Shown here one piece after another: positions 14,422 to 23,127 of a stretch of 32,676 bases of DNA (the first letter of the stretch is position 1; each line of letters opens with the position of its first letter). The stretch is from contig JAKLDO010000036.1 in assembly GCA_022703485.1 (NCBI GenBank), positions 1 to 32,676 on the forward strand, written 5' to 3'. The notes beneath the pieces are model-generated. The model was not told the DNA's origin and ran no database searches. It worked only from the letters and a program-made list of their open reading frames with translations. The translations under genes were made by a program, and so were the position numbers. The stretch is from a bacterium. Its GTDB lineage: Bacteria; UBP6; UBA1177.

Positions 14422-15556
14422 ACCCATTGGGAAACATATCAGGCTGGTAGATGAACGCAATAAAGGTTTGCAGATACAACAGCTTTTGGGGTTAAGCATT
14501 TCAAAACAGTTTATTCCTTCTGTTGCCAATATTATTGGAACAGATATGGAGAACTATAAAATCATTCGCAAAAATCAATTTGCTTGCAGCACAATGCAGG
14601 TAAGGCGTGATAAAAAAATGCCAGTTGCTTTGTTGCAGGAAGTTGATGAAGCAATTATTTCGCAAGCCTATCCGGTTTTTGAAGTCAAGGACGAAAAGGA
14701 GCTTTTACCTGAATATTTGATGATGTGGTTTGCCCGTTCAGAATTCGACCGTGAAGCTTGTTTTTACGCTGTTGGAGGTGTAAGAGGCAGTTTGGAATGG
14801 GAAGATTTTTGCGATATGAAATTACCGATTCCACACCCTGACAAACAACGAGAAATCGTAAAAGAATACAATGTTATCCAAAACCGCATTGCTCTTAACC
14901 AGCGACTGATACAAAAACTCGAAGAAACCGCACAGGCTATATACAAAAAGTGGTTTGTGGACAAAGTAGATGAAGATTGGATAAAAGCAAAAATAAAAGA
15001 CTTTGGAAATGTTGTAACAGGAAAAACACCTTCAAGTGAAACCCCAGAAGATTTTGGAAATGAAATGCCTTTTATCACTCCGGGTGATTTTAAGAATTAC
15101 AACAAGTTTGCAATAGGAGCGGAAAGAAATTTGTCTGAGAATGGATATTCAAAATTAAGAAACAAAATACTTTCGAAAGGAACAGTAATCGTTACTTGTA
15201 TCGGTTCTGATATGGGAAAAATCTCTATTGCTGCTTCAGACTGTATCACAAATCAACAAATGAATTCAATCGTAGTGAATGAAAGTTACTATACAGATTT
15301 TCTTTACTACTATTTAAAATCTATTGTTGACGAAATCAAAGGAATTGCAATGGGAGGTTCAACTATGCCAATGTTAAGCAAAACTAATTTTGAAAAAATT
15401 GAAATAATAAAGCCAGATGATGATATCCTTGTAAAGTATGAATCTGTAATGAAGCCAATGAACGAATTAAGTATTAACTATTCAAAGGAAATCCAAAAAC
15501 TATCAGAACTGAAAGAGTTATTACTTTCAAAGTTGGCGACAGTGGAGGGAATTTAG
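14405..15556 (+). CDS. hsdS: Type I restriction-modification specificity subunit HsdS
   Basis: A 383-residue specificity subunit that sets the bipartite DNA target for methylation and cleavage. Two target-recognition domains are visible: the first about residues 1-150, ending in Pro-Ile-Pro-His-Pro-Asp-Lys-Gln-Arg-Glu-Ile (141-151), then a coiled-coil spacer (about 152-190), and the second from about 196, starting Ile-Lys-Asp-Phe-Gly-Asn-Val-Val-Thr-Gly-Lys-Thr-Pro and followed by a C-terminal helix. The start lies inside hsdM (17-bp overlap), so translation is coupled. The recognition sequence cannot be read from the protein. Both domains are intact and there is no sign of phase-variable repeats or silent hsdS copies nearby. 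Confidence 0.95.
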   Translation: MKSNYKPIGKHIRLVDERNKGLQIQQLLGLSISKQFIPSVANIIGTDMENYKIIRKNQFACSTMQVRRDKKMPVALLQEVDEAIISQAYPVFEVKDEKELLPEYLMMWFARSEFDREACFYAVGGVRGSLEWEDFCDMKLPIPHPDKQREIVKEYNVIQNRIALNQRLIQKLEETAQAIYKKWFVDKVDEDWIKAKIKDFGNVVTGKTPSSETPEDFGNEMPFITPGDFKNYNKFAIGAERNLSENGYSKLRNKILSKGTVIVTCIGSDMGKISIAASDCITNQQMNSIVVNESYYTDFLYYYLKSIVDEIKGIAMGGSTMPMLSKTNFEKIEIIKPDDDILVKYESVMKPMNELSINYSKEIQKLSELKELLLSKLATVEGI

Positions 15557-15560
15557 AATA

Positions 15561-16910
15561 ATGCCCGAGCAACAGAACATAGAATACAAACAAAGCTGGC
15601 ATGACGACTATTTAAAATGGATCTGCGGCTTTGCCAATGCCATAGGCGGAATAATTTATATCGGCAGAGATGACAGCGGGAAGGTCGTCGGCTTGTCCGA
15701 CTACGCCAGACTAATGGAAGATCTTCCCAATAAAATCCGTAATGCCATGGGTATCATCTGCGATGTGCAGTTGCATGATGAAAAAGAGAAGAAATATATC
15801 TCCATAAAGGTCAATCCTTATTCCGTGCCGGTTTCTCTGCGGGGCAGATTTTATTACCGTTCCGGCAGCACCAAAATGGAGCTTACCGGTGTGGAGTTAA
15901 ATGAATTTCTCATTAAAAAGGCCGGTAAAACATGGGATGACATGGTTGAAGAGGGTGCAACGGTTAAGGATATCGACGAAAAGAGTATTGCCAAATTCAT
16001 TGAAGACAGTAGCGATAAAGGACGACTGCCAGAAACCAAAGGACTCAGCACTTTTCAATTTTTGGAAAAACTAAAACTGACCGACGGGAAAAAACTCAAA
16101 AGAGCCGCCATTATCATGTTTGGTAAAGACCCTATGCAATTTTATCCTAATGTACAGGTAAAAATCGGACGCTTTGGTACTGATGCAGCAGACCTGCGCT
16201 TTCAGGAAGTTGTAGAGGGGAATCTGGTTCAGATGCTCCATGAAGTTCAGGTACAGCTAAATTACAAGTTTTTAACCCGCCCGGTAACATTCGAAGGGTT
16301 TCAAAGATTGGAACATGACCTTTACCCCATTGCCGCCCTCAGAGAAATGCTTTTGAATGCACTGGTTCACCGCACCTACATGGGAGCAGTTATCCAGATG
16401 AGAGTATATGACGACCGGCTTTCCATTTGGAATGAAGGTACTCTGCCCTACGGTTTAAGTCTTGAAGATCTTAAAAAAGAGCACAACTCCCGCCCGCGCA
16501 ATCCTTTGTTAGCCAACACCTGTTTTTTAGGCGGCTACATTGATGCATGGGGCCGCGGTACTCTGAAAATAATTAATGCATGCAAAGAGGCAGGATTACC
16601 AGAGCCCGAAATAATTGAGAAAAATGGCGGTGTTTCTATGACGCTGTTTACGCCCCAGCTTCTAAATGGGGGTGGTGAAAAGTTGGGTGAAAAGTTGGGT
16701 GAAAAGTTGGGTGAAAAGTTGGGTGAAAATGAAGCTGCAATTTTAGACTTGTTGAGAAAAAACACGAAGGCAACGATAGTTTTTATTGCTAAAGAAACAG
16801 GATTAAGCACTACAGGTGTAGAAAAAATTATTGCACGCCTGAAAGACAGGAAGTTAATTAAGCGAATAGGTCCTGCCAAAGGCGGTCATTGGGAGGTTAC
16901 TGTTGAATAA
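15561..16910 (+). CDS. Schlafen/AlbA-type ATP-binding protein with GEKL repeat and winged helix, inside the hsd operon
   Basis: A 449-residue protein. The N-terminal AlbA_2 (Schlafen AAA-like) domain, about 1-115, starts Asn-Ile-Glu-Tyr-Lys and contains Phe-Ala-Asn-Ala-Ile-Gly-Gly-Ile-Ile-Tyr-Ile-Gly (24-35). A GHKL-type ATPase region (HATPase_c_4) includes Arg-Glu-Met-Leu-Leu-Asn-Ala-Leu-Val-His-Arg (261-271) and Asp-Ala-Trp-Gly-Arg-Gly (328-333). A linker of four Gly-Glu-Lys-Leu repeats (372-387) is encoded by a 12-bp tandem repeat, followed by a C-terminal winged helix. Such proteins are often called transcriptional regulators or divergent-AAA proteins and are frequent passengers in type I loci. 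It starts 4 bp after hsdS and overlaps hsdR by 8 bp. A regulatory or auxiliary defence role is inference. Confidence 0.85.
   Translation: MPEQQNIEYKQSWHDDYLKWICGFANAIGGIIYIGRDDSGKVVGLSDYARLMEDLPNKIRNAMGIICDVQLHDEKEKKYISIKVNPYSVPVSLRGRFYYRSGSTKMELTGVELNEFLIKKAGKTWDDMVEEGATVKDIDEKSIAKFIEDSSDKGRLPETKGLSTFQFLEKLKLTDGKKLKRAAIIMFGKDPMQFYPNVQVKIGRFGTDAADLRFQEVVEGNLVQMLHEVQVQLNYKFLTRPVTFEGFQRLEHDLYPIAALREMLLNALVHRTYMGAVIQMRVYDDRLSIWNEGTLPYGLSLEDLKKEHNSRPRNPLLANTCFLGGYIDAWGRGTLKIINACKEAGLPEPEIIEKNGGVSMTLFTPQLLNGGGEKLGEKLGEKLGEKLGENEAAILDLLRKNTKATIVFIAKETGLSTTGVEKIIARLKDRKLIKRIGPAKGGHWEVTVE
16674..16729 (+). repeat. 12-bp tandem repeat (4.7 copies) in the linker of the AlbA-type gene
   Basis: GGTGAAAAGTTG occurs at 16674, 16686, 16698 and 16710, with a partial fifth copy of 8 bp to 16729. 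The copies are identical. Each encodes Gly-Glu-Lys-Leu, so slippage would change linker length by four residues without a frameshift. Confidence 0.95.
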
Positions 16911-19900
16911 ATTCACCGAAGAAAAGCTTGAGAATGTTTTTACCGAGCTTTTGGGGCAGGAAGGATTTCCCCATCACTTGGGAATTACCATTGCCCGCAG
17001 GCCCGATGAAGTATTGATAGAAGAAGATTTGCAAAACTTCCTGTTAACTCAATACGCCAGTCAAGACATTACGGTAAACGAAACCAAATCTATTATTCTT
17101 CAACTCAAATCCCTCTCCTCTTCCGACCTTTATGAAAGCAATAAAATATTTTTAAAAATGCTTTCTGATGGTTTTATTCTCAAACGAGAAGACCAGAACC
17201 AAAAAGACATTTACATTCAACTCATCAATTATTCAGGGCTGAACAAACACCGACAACCGGAAGCAGTCCAGTTAATTTCGATAGTAGCCGAACCCGAAGT
17301 ACGATATGGTAAAGACAACAATATTTACAAGTTTATAACACAATTAGAAATCATTGGCTCAGAAAAACGCATTCCTGACGGCATTGTGTATATAAATGGT
17401 CTGCCTTTGGTGGTATTTGAATTTAAATCTGCCATTCGTGAAGAAGCCACTATTTATGATGCTTTCAAGCAACTAACGGTTCGTTACCGCAGAGACATTC
17501 CTGAACTGTTTAAATATAATGCCTTTTGCGTTATCAGCGATGGTGTGAACAGCAAAGCAGGTTCGTTCTTCGCCCCGTATGAGTTTTTCTATGCCTGGCG
17601 TAGAGTGGCAGGATTGGTAAAAGATGTGGACGGCATCGACAGTATGTTCACACTCATTCAGGGAATGTTTAATAAAAACCGTTTGCGTGATATTATCCGT
17701 AACTTCATTTACATACCCGACAGTTCTAAGAAAAATGAGAAAATAGTTTGTCGCTATCCGCAATATTATGCAGCAAGAGCCTTGTATGACAACATCAAAA
17801 AAGCCCGAAAGCCCGATGGAAACGGGAAAGGCGGAACTTATTTCGGTGCCACAGGTTGCGGAAAAAGTTTTACAATGCTGTATCTCACACGCTTGCTGAT
17901 GAAAAGCGAATATTTTGAAAGTCCTACCATTGTACTTATTACCGATCGCACCGATTTAGACGACCAGCTTTCGGGACAATTTACCAACGCCAAAAACTTT
18001 ATCGGTGACAATGCGGTGGTAAGTGTAGAGAGTAGAGCCGACCTGCGTGAATTATTGCAAGGCAGACAAAGCGGCGGTGTATTTTTAACCACTATTCACA
18101 AGTTTACAGAAGACACGCAACTGCTTACCGACCGAAGTAATGTGATTTGTATTTCAGACGAAGCTCACCGCAGTCAGGTAAACCTTGACCAAAAAGTAAA
18201 AGTAACCGACAAAGGCGTTACCAAAACATATGGTTTTGCCAAATATTTACACGATTCGTTGCCCAATGCTACATTTGTTGGCTTTACAGGAACGCCCATA
18301 GATGCAACGCTTGATGTGTTTGGAAAAGTAGTTGATGCTTATACAATGACCGAATCGGTGAAAGATGAAATCACCGTGCGGATTGTGTACGAAGGCAGAG
18401 CCGCCAAAGTAGTACTGAATAATTCCAAACTCAAAGAGATCGAAGATTACTACGCCAAGTGTGCCGAGATTGGAAGCAATGAAAATCAGATTGAGCAAAG
18501 CAAAAAAGAAATGGCACAGATGTATGCCATTATTGGCGACCCTGACCGTTTGAAAGCCGTTGCAGAAGATTTCATAATCCACTATGAGAATAGAGTTTCG
18601 GAAGGTTCAACCGTAAAAGGAAAAGCAATGTTTGTGTGTAGTACCCGAGAAATTGCCTATGAGTTGTATAAAAACATTATTGCACTAAAACCCGAATGGA
18701 ACGAAATCCGAGCCGCCGAAGAAGGTGCAGAACTCACCGACAAAGACAAACGGGAGCTGAAACCGATTGAACGCATAAAACTTATTGTAACCAGAGGACA
18801 AGACGACCCTAAGGAAATGTATGAGTTGTTAGGAACAAAAGAGCAGCGCAAGGAATTAGACCGACAATTCAAAAACGAAAAATCGAATTTCAAAATTGCC
18901 ATTGTGGTAGATATGTGGCTCACAGGTTTTGATGTGCCGTTCTTAGATAGCATTTACATTGACAAACCGATACAACGCCACAATTTAATTCAAACTATTT
19001 CACGAGTAAACCGCAAGTTTGAAGGAAAAAACAAAGGTTTGGTGATAGATTATATCGGCATCAAAACGCAAATGAATTTGGCGTTGAAGCAATACAGCGA
19101 AGGCGAAAAAGATAATTTTGAAGACATTGCAGAATCAATCATAATTGTAAGAAATCATTTAGACCTTTTGGCTAAACTGTTTCACACCTTTGACAGTTCT
19201 AAATATTTTAAAGGCACAACGATTCAGCAATTGAACACTTTGAATATAGCTGCCGAATATGTGCAACAATCCAAAGAATTTGAAAACCGATTTATGGGCT
19301 TGGTAAAGCGACTGAAAGCCGCTTATGACATTTGTGCAGGAAGCGAACAATTAACGCCGTTAGAAAGAGATTACACCCATTTCTATTTGGCAGTTCGTTC
19401 TATCGTTTTCAAACTCACCAAAGGCAATGCACCCGATACTGCACAGATGAATGCCAAAGTTAGGGAAATGATAAAAGAAGCCTTGCAGAGTGAAGGGGTA
19501 GAAGAAATTTTCAAACTCGGTGACGAAGCAGAAACCGAACAGGATATTTTTGATGAAGATTATCTGGCGAAGATTGATAAAATCAAATTGCCGAATACCA
19601 AAATTAAATTGCTTCAACAGATGTTGGCAAAAGTGATTGGTGAAATCAGAAAAGTGAACAAGGTAAAAGGAATTGACTTTACCAAGAAAATGCAAACGCT
19701 TGTTGAACGATACAACAACCGAGATGCAAACGACATTCTCAGAAGTGAAGTATATGAAGAAATGGCAAACGCATTGACTGACTTAATTTGGGAAGTTCAC
19801 AAAGAATTTTCAGCAGGTGATGAGTTAGGAATTGACTTTGAAGAAAAAGCGTTTTACGACATTCTGAAAGAGCTTTGCATTAAATATGACTTCAGCTATC

Positions 19901-20118
19901 CTGACGACAAAATGATTGAACTGGCAAAAGCCGTGAAAGATTTGGTTGACGGACAAGCCAAATTTCCTGACTGGAACAAACGAGACGACATAAAATCAGC
20001 TTTAAAAGTTGGACTGATTCTCTTGCTTGACGAGTTCGGCTATCCGCCAGTTGAGAGAGACGAAGTGTATGTTGAGATATTTGAACAGGCTGAAAACTTT
20101 AAAAGGAATCAAATTTAA
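16903..20118 (+). CDS. hsdR: Type I restriction endonuclease subunit HsdR
   Basis: A 1071-residue motor and nuclease subunit of the type I enzyme. The N-terminal HSDR_N nuclease domain has the PD-(D/E)xK core at Asp159 (Ile-Pro-Asp-Gly) and Glu173-Phe-Lys175. The SF2 translocase follows: Walker A Gly315-Ala-Thr-Gly-Cys-Gly-Lys-Ser322, DEAH box Asp419-Glu-Ala-His422, Phe-Val-Gly-Phe-Thr-Gly-Thr-Pro (motif III), and Gln-Thr-Ile-Ser-Arg-Val-Asn-Arg (motif VI). The C-terminal 250 residues are the helical HsdM/S-binding region. Translation starts at TTG 16903, 8 bp inside the AlbA-type gene, with GGGAGG upstream. The stop is 5 bp before the right 43-bp repeat. All catalytic motifs are intact, so the system looks functional. 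Confidence 0.96.
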   Translation: MNKFTEEKLENVFTELLGQEGFPHHLGITIARRPDEVLIEEDLQNFLLTQYASQDITVNETKSIILQLKSLSSSDLYESNKIFLKMLSDGFILKREDQNQKDIYIQLINYSGLNKHRQPEAVQLISIVAEPEVRYGKDNNIYKFITQLEIIGSEKRIPDGIVYINGLPLVVFEFKSAIREEATIYDAFKQLTVRYRRDIPELFKYNAFCVISDGVNSKAGSFFAPYEFFYAWRRVAGLVKDVDGIDSMFTLIQGMFNKNRLRDIIRNFIYIPDSSKKNEKIVCRYPQYYAARALYDNIKKARKPDGNGKGGTYFGATGCGKSFTMLYLTRLLMKSEYFESPTIVLITDRTDLDDQLSGQFTNAKNFIGDNAVVSVESRADLRELLQGRQSGGVFLTTIHKFTEDTQLLTDRSNVICISDEAHRSQVNLDQKVKVTDKGVTKTYGFAKYLHDSLPNATFVGFTGTPIDATLDVFGKVVDAYTMTESVKDEITVRIVYEGRAAKVVLNNSKLKEIEDYYAKCAEIGSNENQIEQSKKEMAQMYAIIGDPDRLKAVAEDFIIHYENRVSEGSTVKGKAMFVCSTREIAYELYKNIIALKPEWNEIRAAEEGAELTDKDKRELKPIERIKLIVTRGQDDPKEMYELLGTKEQRKELDRQFKNEKSNFKIAIVVDMWLTGFDVPFLDSIYIDKPIQRHNLIQTISRVNRKFEGKNKGLVIDYIGIKTQMNLALKQYSEGEKDNFEDIAESIIIVRNHLDLLAKLFHTFDSSKYFKGTTIQQLNTLNIAAEYVQQSKEFENRFMGLVKRLKAAYDICAGSEQLTPLERDYTHFYLAVRSIVFKLTKGNAPDTAQMNAKVREMIKEALQSEGVEEIFKLGDEAETEQDIFDEDYLAKIDKIKLPNTKIKLLQQMLAKVIGEIRKVNKVKGIDFTKKMQTLVERYNNRDANDILRSEVYEEMANALTDLIWEVHKEFSAGDELGIDFEEKAFYDILKELCIKYDFSYPDDKMIELAKAVKDLVDGQAKFPDWNKRDDIKSALKVGLILLLDEFGYPPVERDEVYVEIFEQAENFKRNQI

Positions 20119-20123
20119 CACCC

Positions 20124-20166
20124 CTAAATATACTTCCTGAACCGTTTCATTGAGACGGCGAAGATG
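20124..20166. repeat. Right copy of the 43-bp direct repeat (3' end of an ABC permease gene)
   Basis: Identical to 12653-12695. On the minus strand it encodes the permease's last 13 residues, Ile-Phe-Ala-Val-Ser-Met-Lys-Arg-Phe-Arg-Lys-Tyr-Ile, and its TAG stop, so the repeat ends exactly at the gene end. Confidence 0.95.
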
Positions 20167-21239
20167 ACTATTCCTGTCGTGAGCATGGCGGCGAGGCTTG
20201 GCCAGATGTCGGTGAACTGCGAGCCTTTGAGGAACAGGCCTCTGACTATTATGAGAAAGTGGGTGAGGGGGATCACCTGTGCGATGTACTGGAATATGAC
20301 CGGCATGTTCTCGACCGGGAAAACGAACCCGGAAAGATAGATAAAAGGCATCATCACAAAGAACATGACGGACATCATCGCCTGTTGCTGAGTGGCTGAA
20401 ACGGTCGAAACAAAAAGTCCGAGCCCCAGCGTGTTGAAGAGAAAAAGCAGAGCCCCCGTGAAAAGAAGCAGAGCGCTCCCCTTGAATGGAATGCCGAACA
20501 GGAATATCGCAACAGTAGTTACAAGCAGGACATCAATGAAACCTATCACCATGAACGGAATGAGCTTTCCCGCAAGGACAGGAGCCTTTTTTATAGGCGT
20601 GACGATAAGCTGTTCGATAGTTCCCATCTCCTTTTCCCGCACTATCGCCATCGAAGTGAGCAGAACTGTAATTATCATCAGAATGAGCCCCATTATCGCA
20701 GGGACCATGAAATCTTTTGTTCTCAGCTCGGGATTGAAAAGAAGCCTCTGCTCAAGAGTTATCTGGGGAATGTCCTTTATTCCGGCGCGCTCTATCTTTG
20801 TCAGCATTATTCCAGTGCTGTACCTCGCCGTTATCTGAGCCGCATAATTGAAAGTGTTGGTCGCGTAATTAGTGTCACTTCCGTTGACGATGAGCTGAAC
20901 GCTTGAACTTTCGCCTTTTTCGATCTTCCTGCCGAAACCTGACGGAATAACGATAGCACCCTGGATCTTTCCCGACTCAAGCATGGATTCTATTTCGGCA
21001 CTTTTATCAATGTTGACCGCCCGCTGGAAGAACCTTCCCGAAAAATATTTATCAAGATACTGCGAACTTTCCTCAGACTTGTCCTGATCACAGACAGCGA
21101 CCGGAATTCTCTCCACATCGAAATTAGCCGCGTAACCCAGAACGATAAGCTGAAGCACAGGCGCGACAAATATGATAGGGAACATCTTTTTATCCCTTTT
21201 CAGCTGAAGAAGCTCTTTCCAGATCATGAACTTGAGCAT
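20124..21239 (-). CDS. ABC-2 type transporter permease (YbhR/YbhS-like), distal gene of the exporter operon
   Basis: A 371-residue inner-membrane permease. The first membrane helix is near residues 20-40, then a large extracytoplasmic domain (about 45-170) with Val-Cys-Asp-Gln-Asp-Lys-Ser early in it, and a cluster of five hydrophobic helices from about 180 to the end. Met-Gly-Thr-Ile-Glu-Gln-Leu-Ile-Val-Thr-Pro after the second helix is typical of ABC2_membrane_3 exporters of the YhhJ/YbhR/YbhS group. It starts 2 bp after the paralogous permease, with which it would form the channel. Its 3' end is the target copied at the hsd island's left edge; the gene itself is intact. Confidence 0.92.
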   Translation of the reverse strand: MLKFMIWKELLQLKRDKKMFPIIFVAPVLQLIVLGYAANFDVERIPVAVCDQDKSEESSQYLDKYFSGRFFQRAVNIDKSAEIESMLESGKIQGAIVIPSGFGRKIEKGESSSVQLIVNGSDTNYATNTFNYAAQITARYSTGIMLTKIERAGIKDIPQITLEQRLLFNPELRTKDFMVPAIMGLILMIITVLLTSMAIVREKEMGTIEQLIVTPIKKAPVLAGKLIPFMVIGFIDVLLVTTVAIFLFGIPFKGSALLLFTGALLFLFNTLGLGLFVSTVSATQQQAMMSVMFFVMMPFIYLSGFVFPVENMPVIFQYIAQVIPLTHFLIIVRGLFLKGSQFTDIWPSLAAMLTTGIVIFAVSMKRFRKYI

Positions 21240-21241
21240 GA

Positions 21242-22366
21242 CTACACCAGTTTAACCTTTTTAAGTCTTACCGCCGATACAATGAGCATGAAAGCCGCAA
21301 AAGCGGTCAGAGCCGCAAGATCGCCCATTCCGCTGTCAAAACCGGAGCCGCGCATCAGGATCCCGCGGAGCAGGTTCACAAAGTATTTTGCAGGAACTAT
21401 CGTCGTAATTATCTGAATTATATAAGGCATTCCTGCAATGGGAAAAATGAAACCCGAAAGCAGAAGCGCCGGCAGTATGCTTGAAAGGGCCGCGACAAAG
21501 AACGCTATCTGCTGTGAAGTCGTTATCGTGCTTATCAGAATTCCCTGAGCCAGAGCGCACAGTATGAAAAGCGTTGAAGAAATGAAAAGCATCACATACG
21601 ATCCCTTCACCTCGACACCGAAAGCAAAATACCCGACAGTCAGTATTATCACAGTCGAAAGAAGCGAAATGAAAAGATACGGCAGAGTCTTTCCGATTAT
21701 TACATTCGGAGCCGAAAGAGGGGAGACCAGAAGCTGTTCCATCGTCCCTTTCTCCCTTTCTCTCACTACTGAAAGAGAAGTCGAAATGGCGCCGGTTATC
21801 ATAAGAATGAACACGATAAGCCCTGCGACAAGGAAAAGGCTCGATTTCAGCTCGGGATTGTACCATATTCTGGGCTCTATCGTCACCGGAGGCTCTATCT
21901 TTCTGCCGTATTCTGACATGTAGGCAGTTATGGTCTTCTGGGAATAGCTGTTTACAAATGCCGCCACATAACCCTGAACGATGCTCGCAGTCCTTCCGTC
22001 AGACCCGTCGATAAGTATCTGGATGGAGGTCCTTTTTCCTGCCGACAGCATTTTTCCGAAATCCTCAGGAATTATGACCGCTCCGTTTATTTCGCCTTTA
22101 TCAAGCATTTCATCTATACCGCCCCTGTTCTCAAAATTTGCCGAAAGCCTGAAATATTCACTTGATGAAAATGCCGTTATGAACGCTCTTGAACTGTCGC
22201 TTCTGTCATAGTCGAGAACTCCGAGCTTTATATCTTTTACATCGAAAGACAGCACATACCCGAAAACAAGCAGCAGTGCCGCAGGAAAGAATGCAAGCAT
22301 GAAAAGGGTCCTTATGTCGCGTCTGATCTGTATGAACTCTTTTTTGACCACAGCTTTAAGGCTCAT
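21242..22366 (-). CDS. ABC-2 type transporter permease (YbhR/YbhS-like)
   Basis: A 374-residue paralogue of the downstream permease with the same layout: an N-terminal membrane helix (about 20-40), an extracytoplasmic domain containing Gly-Val-Leu-Asp-Tyr-Asp-Arg-Ser, then five hydrophobic helices. The coupling segment Val-Arg-Glu-Arg-Glu-Lys-Gly-Thr-Met-Glu-Gln-Leu-Leu-Val-Ser-Pro is clear. Its ATG overlaps the ATPase stop as ATGA, so translation is coupled. The two permeases probably form a heterodimer driven by the two ATPases of the operon. The substrate is unknown; family members export drugs or other amphipathic compounds. Confidence 0.92.
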   Translation of the reverse strand: MSLKAVVKKEFIQIRRDIRTLFMLAFFPAALLLVFGYVLSFDVKDIKLGVLDYDRSDSSRAFITAFSSSEYFRLSANFENRGGIDEMLDKGEINGAVIIPEDFGKMLSAGKRTSIQILIDGSDGRTASIVQGYVAAFVNSYSQKTITAYMSEYGRKIEPPVTIEPRIWYNPELKSSLFLVAGLIVFILMITGAISTSLSVVREREKGTMEQLLVSPLSAPNVIIGKTLPYLFISLLSTVIILTVGYFAFGVEVKGSYVMLFISSTLFILCALAQGILISTITTSQQIAFFVAALSSILPALLLSGFIFPIAGMPYIIQIITTIVPAKYFVNLLRGILMRGSGFDSGMGDLAALTAFAAFMLIVSAVRLKKVKLV

Positions 22367-23127
22367 TTTCCCCTCTTTGCAAGATAAATGAATACATCTT
22401 CAAGGGTCGGTTCGCGGTCTGAAGTATCTTTCTGAGCTTCCTTGAGCATGTTCTTAAGCATTGCAGGAGTGTCATCTGCAACGATCTCACCGTCAACGAT
22501 GAAAGATATCCTGTGACAGAATTCAGCCTCATCAAGGAAATGCGTTGTAACGAAAACCGTGGTGCCTGAGACGGACAGATCATTGATTATATTCCAGAAA
22601 TTCCTTCTCTGTACAGGATCGACACCTGCTGTCGGCTCATCGAGAAAGATTATTTCAGGAGTGTGTATCATGGCACATCCCAGCGCAAGTCTCTGCTGGA
22701 AACCTCTCGGAAGCGAGCCTGCCGGAGTGTCAGCCACAGAATGAAGAGAAAGAAGTTCTTTGACCTCGTTCATCCTGTTTTTAAGAGATGACCTGTCAAG
22801 ACCGTATATGCCGCCGAAGAAGAACATGTTCTCAGAGACCGAAAGCTCCTCGTAAAGCGAGAATTTCTGGCACATGTAGCCGATATGCCGTTTGACACCT
22901 TCAGGGTCTTTTGCGACATCGATACCGGCGACTTTTGCAAAACCTCCGTCAGGTTCAAGAAGACCGCAGAGCATTTTTATTGTGGTTGACTTTCCTGCGC
23001 CGTTGGCACCGAGGAATCCGTATATTTCACCTTTCTTCACATTGAAAGATATTGAATTCACAGCTTTGAACGACCCGAAACGCTTTTCAAGTCCCGATAC
23101 TTCTATTGCAAATCCGTCAGTGCTCAT
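22363..23127 (-). CDS. ABC transporter ATPase (second half of a YbhF-like pair)
   Basis: A 254-residue nucleotide-binding subunit. Walker A is Gly-Ala-Asn-Gly-Ala-Gly-Lys-Ser-Thr, Walker B is Ile-Ile-Phe-Leu-Asp-Glu-Pro-Thr, and the H-loop is Val-Thr-Thr-His. The signature, however, reads Leu-Pro-Arg-Gly-Phe instead of Leu-Ser-Gly-Gly-Gln. It overlaps the upstream ATPase gene and the downstream permease gene by 4 bp each. In E. coli YbhF both ATPase halves are one polypeptide; here they are two genes. The degenerate signature pairs with a degenerate H-loop in the partner, which implies one weak and one active ATP site in the heterodimer. Confidence 0.95.
   Translation of the reverse strand: MSTDGFAIEVSGLEKRFGSFKAVNSISFNVKKGEIYGFLGANGAGKSTTIKMLCGLLEPDGGFAKVAGIDVAKDPEGVKRHIGYMCQKFSLYEELSVSENMFFFGGIYGLDRSSLKNRMNEVKELLSLHSVADTPAGSLPRGFQQRLALGCAMIHTPEIIFLDEPTAGVDPVQRRNFWNIINDLSVSGTTVFVTTHFLDEAEFCHRISFIVDGEIVADDTPAMLKNMLKEAQKDTSDREPTLEDVFIYLAKRGK

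Larger units (their letters stand above)
12653..20123. mobile_element. Type I restriction-modification island bounded by a 43-bp target duplication (7,471 bp)
   Basis: hsdM, hsdS, an AlbA/Schlafen-type gene and hsdR lie exactly between two perfect 43-bp direct repeats. Codon use inside (CGN arginine, TTA/TTG leucine, CAA glutamine) differs from both flanks (AGA/AGG, CTT/CTC, CAG). There is no integrase, transposase or terminal inverted repeat. The structure fits insertion with long target duplication, reported for restriction-modification genes in Helicobacter. The right repeat is the 3' end of a gene, so an att site used by a recombinase acting in trans is an alternative. Presence of the repeats is certain; mobility is inference. 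Confidence 0.8.

Noticed and set aside
12653..20166. Transposon or insertion-sequence explanation for the 43-bp repeats
   Set aside because: No transposase, no terminal inverted repeats, and 43 bp is far longer than normal transposon target duplications.
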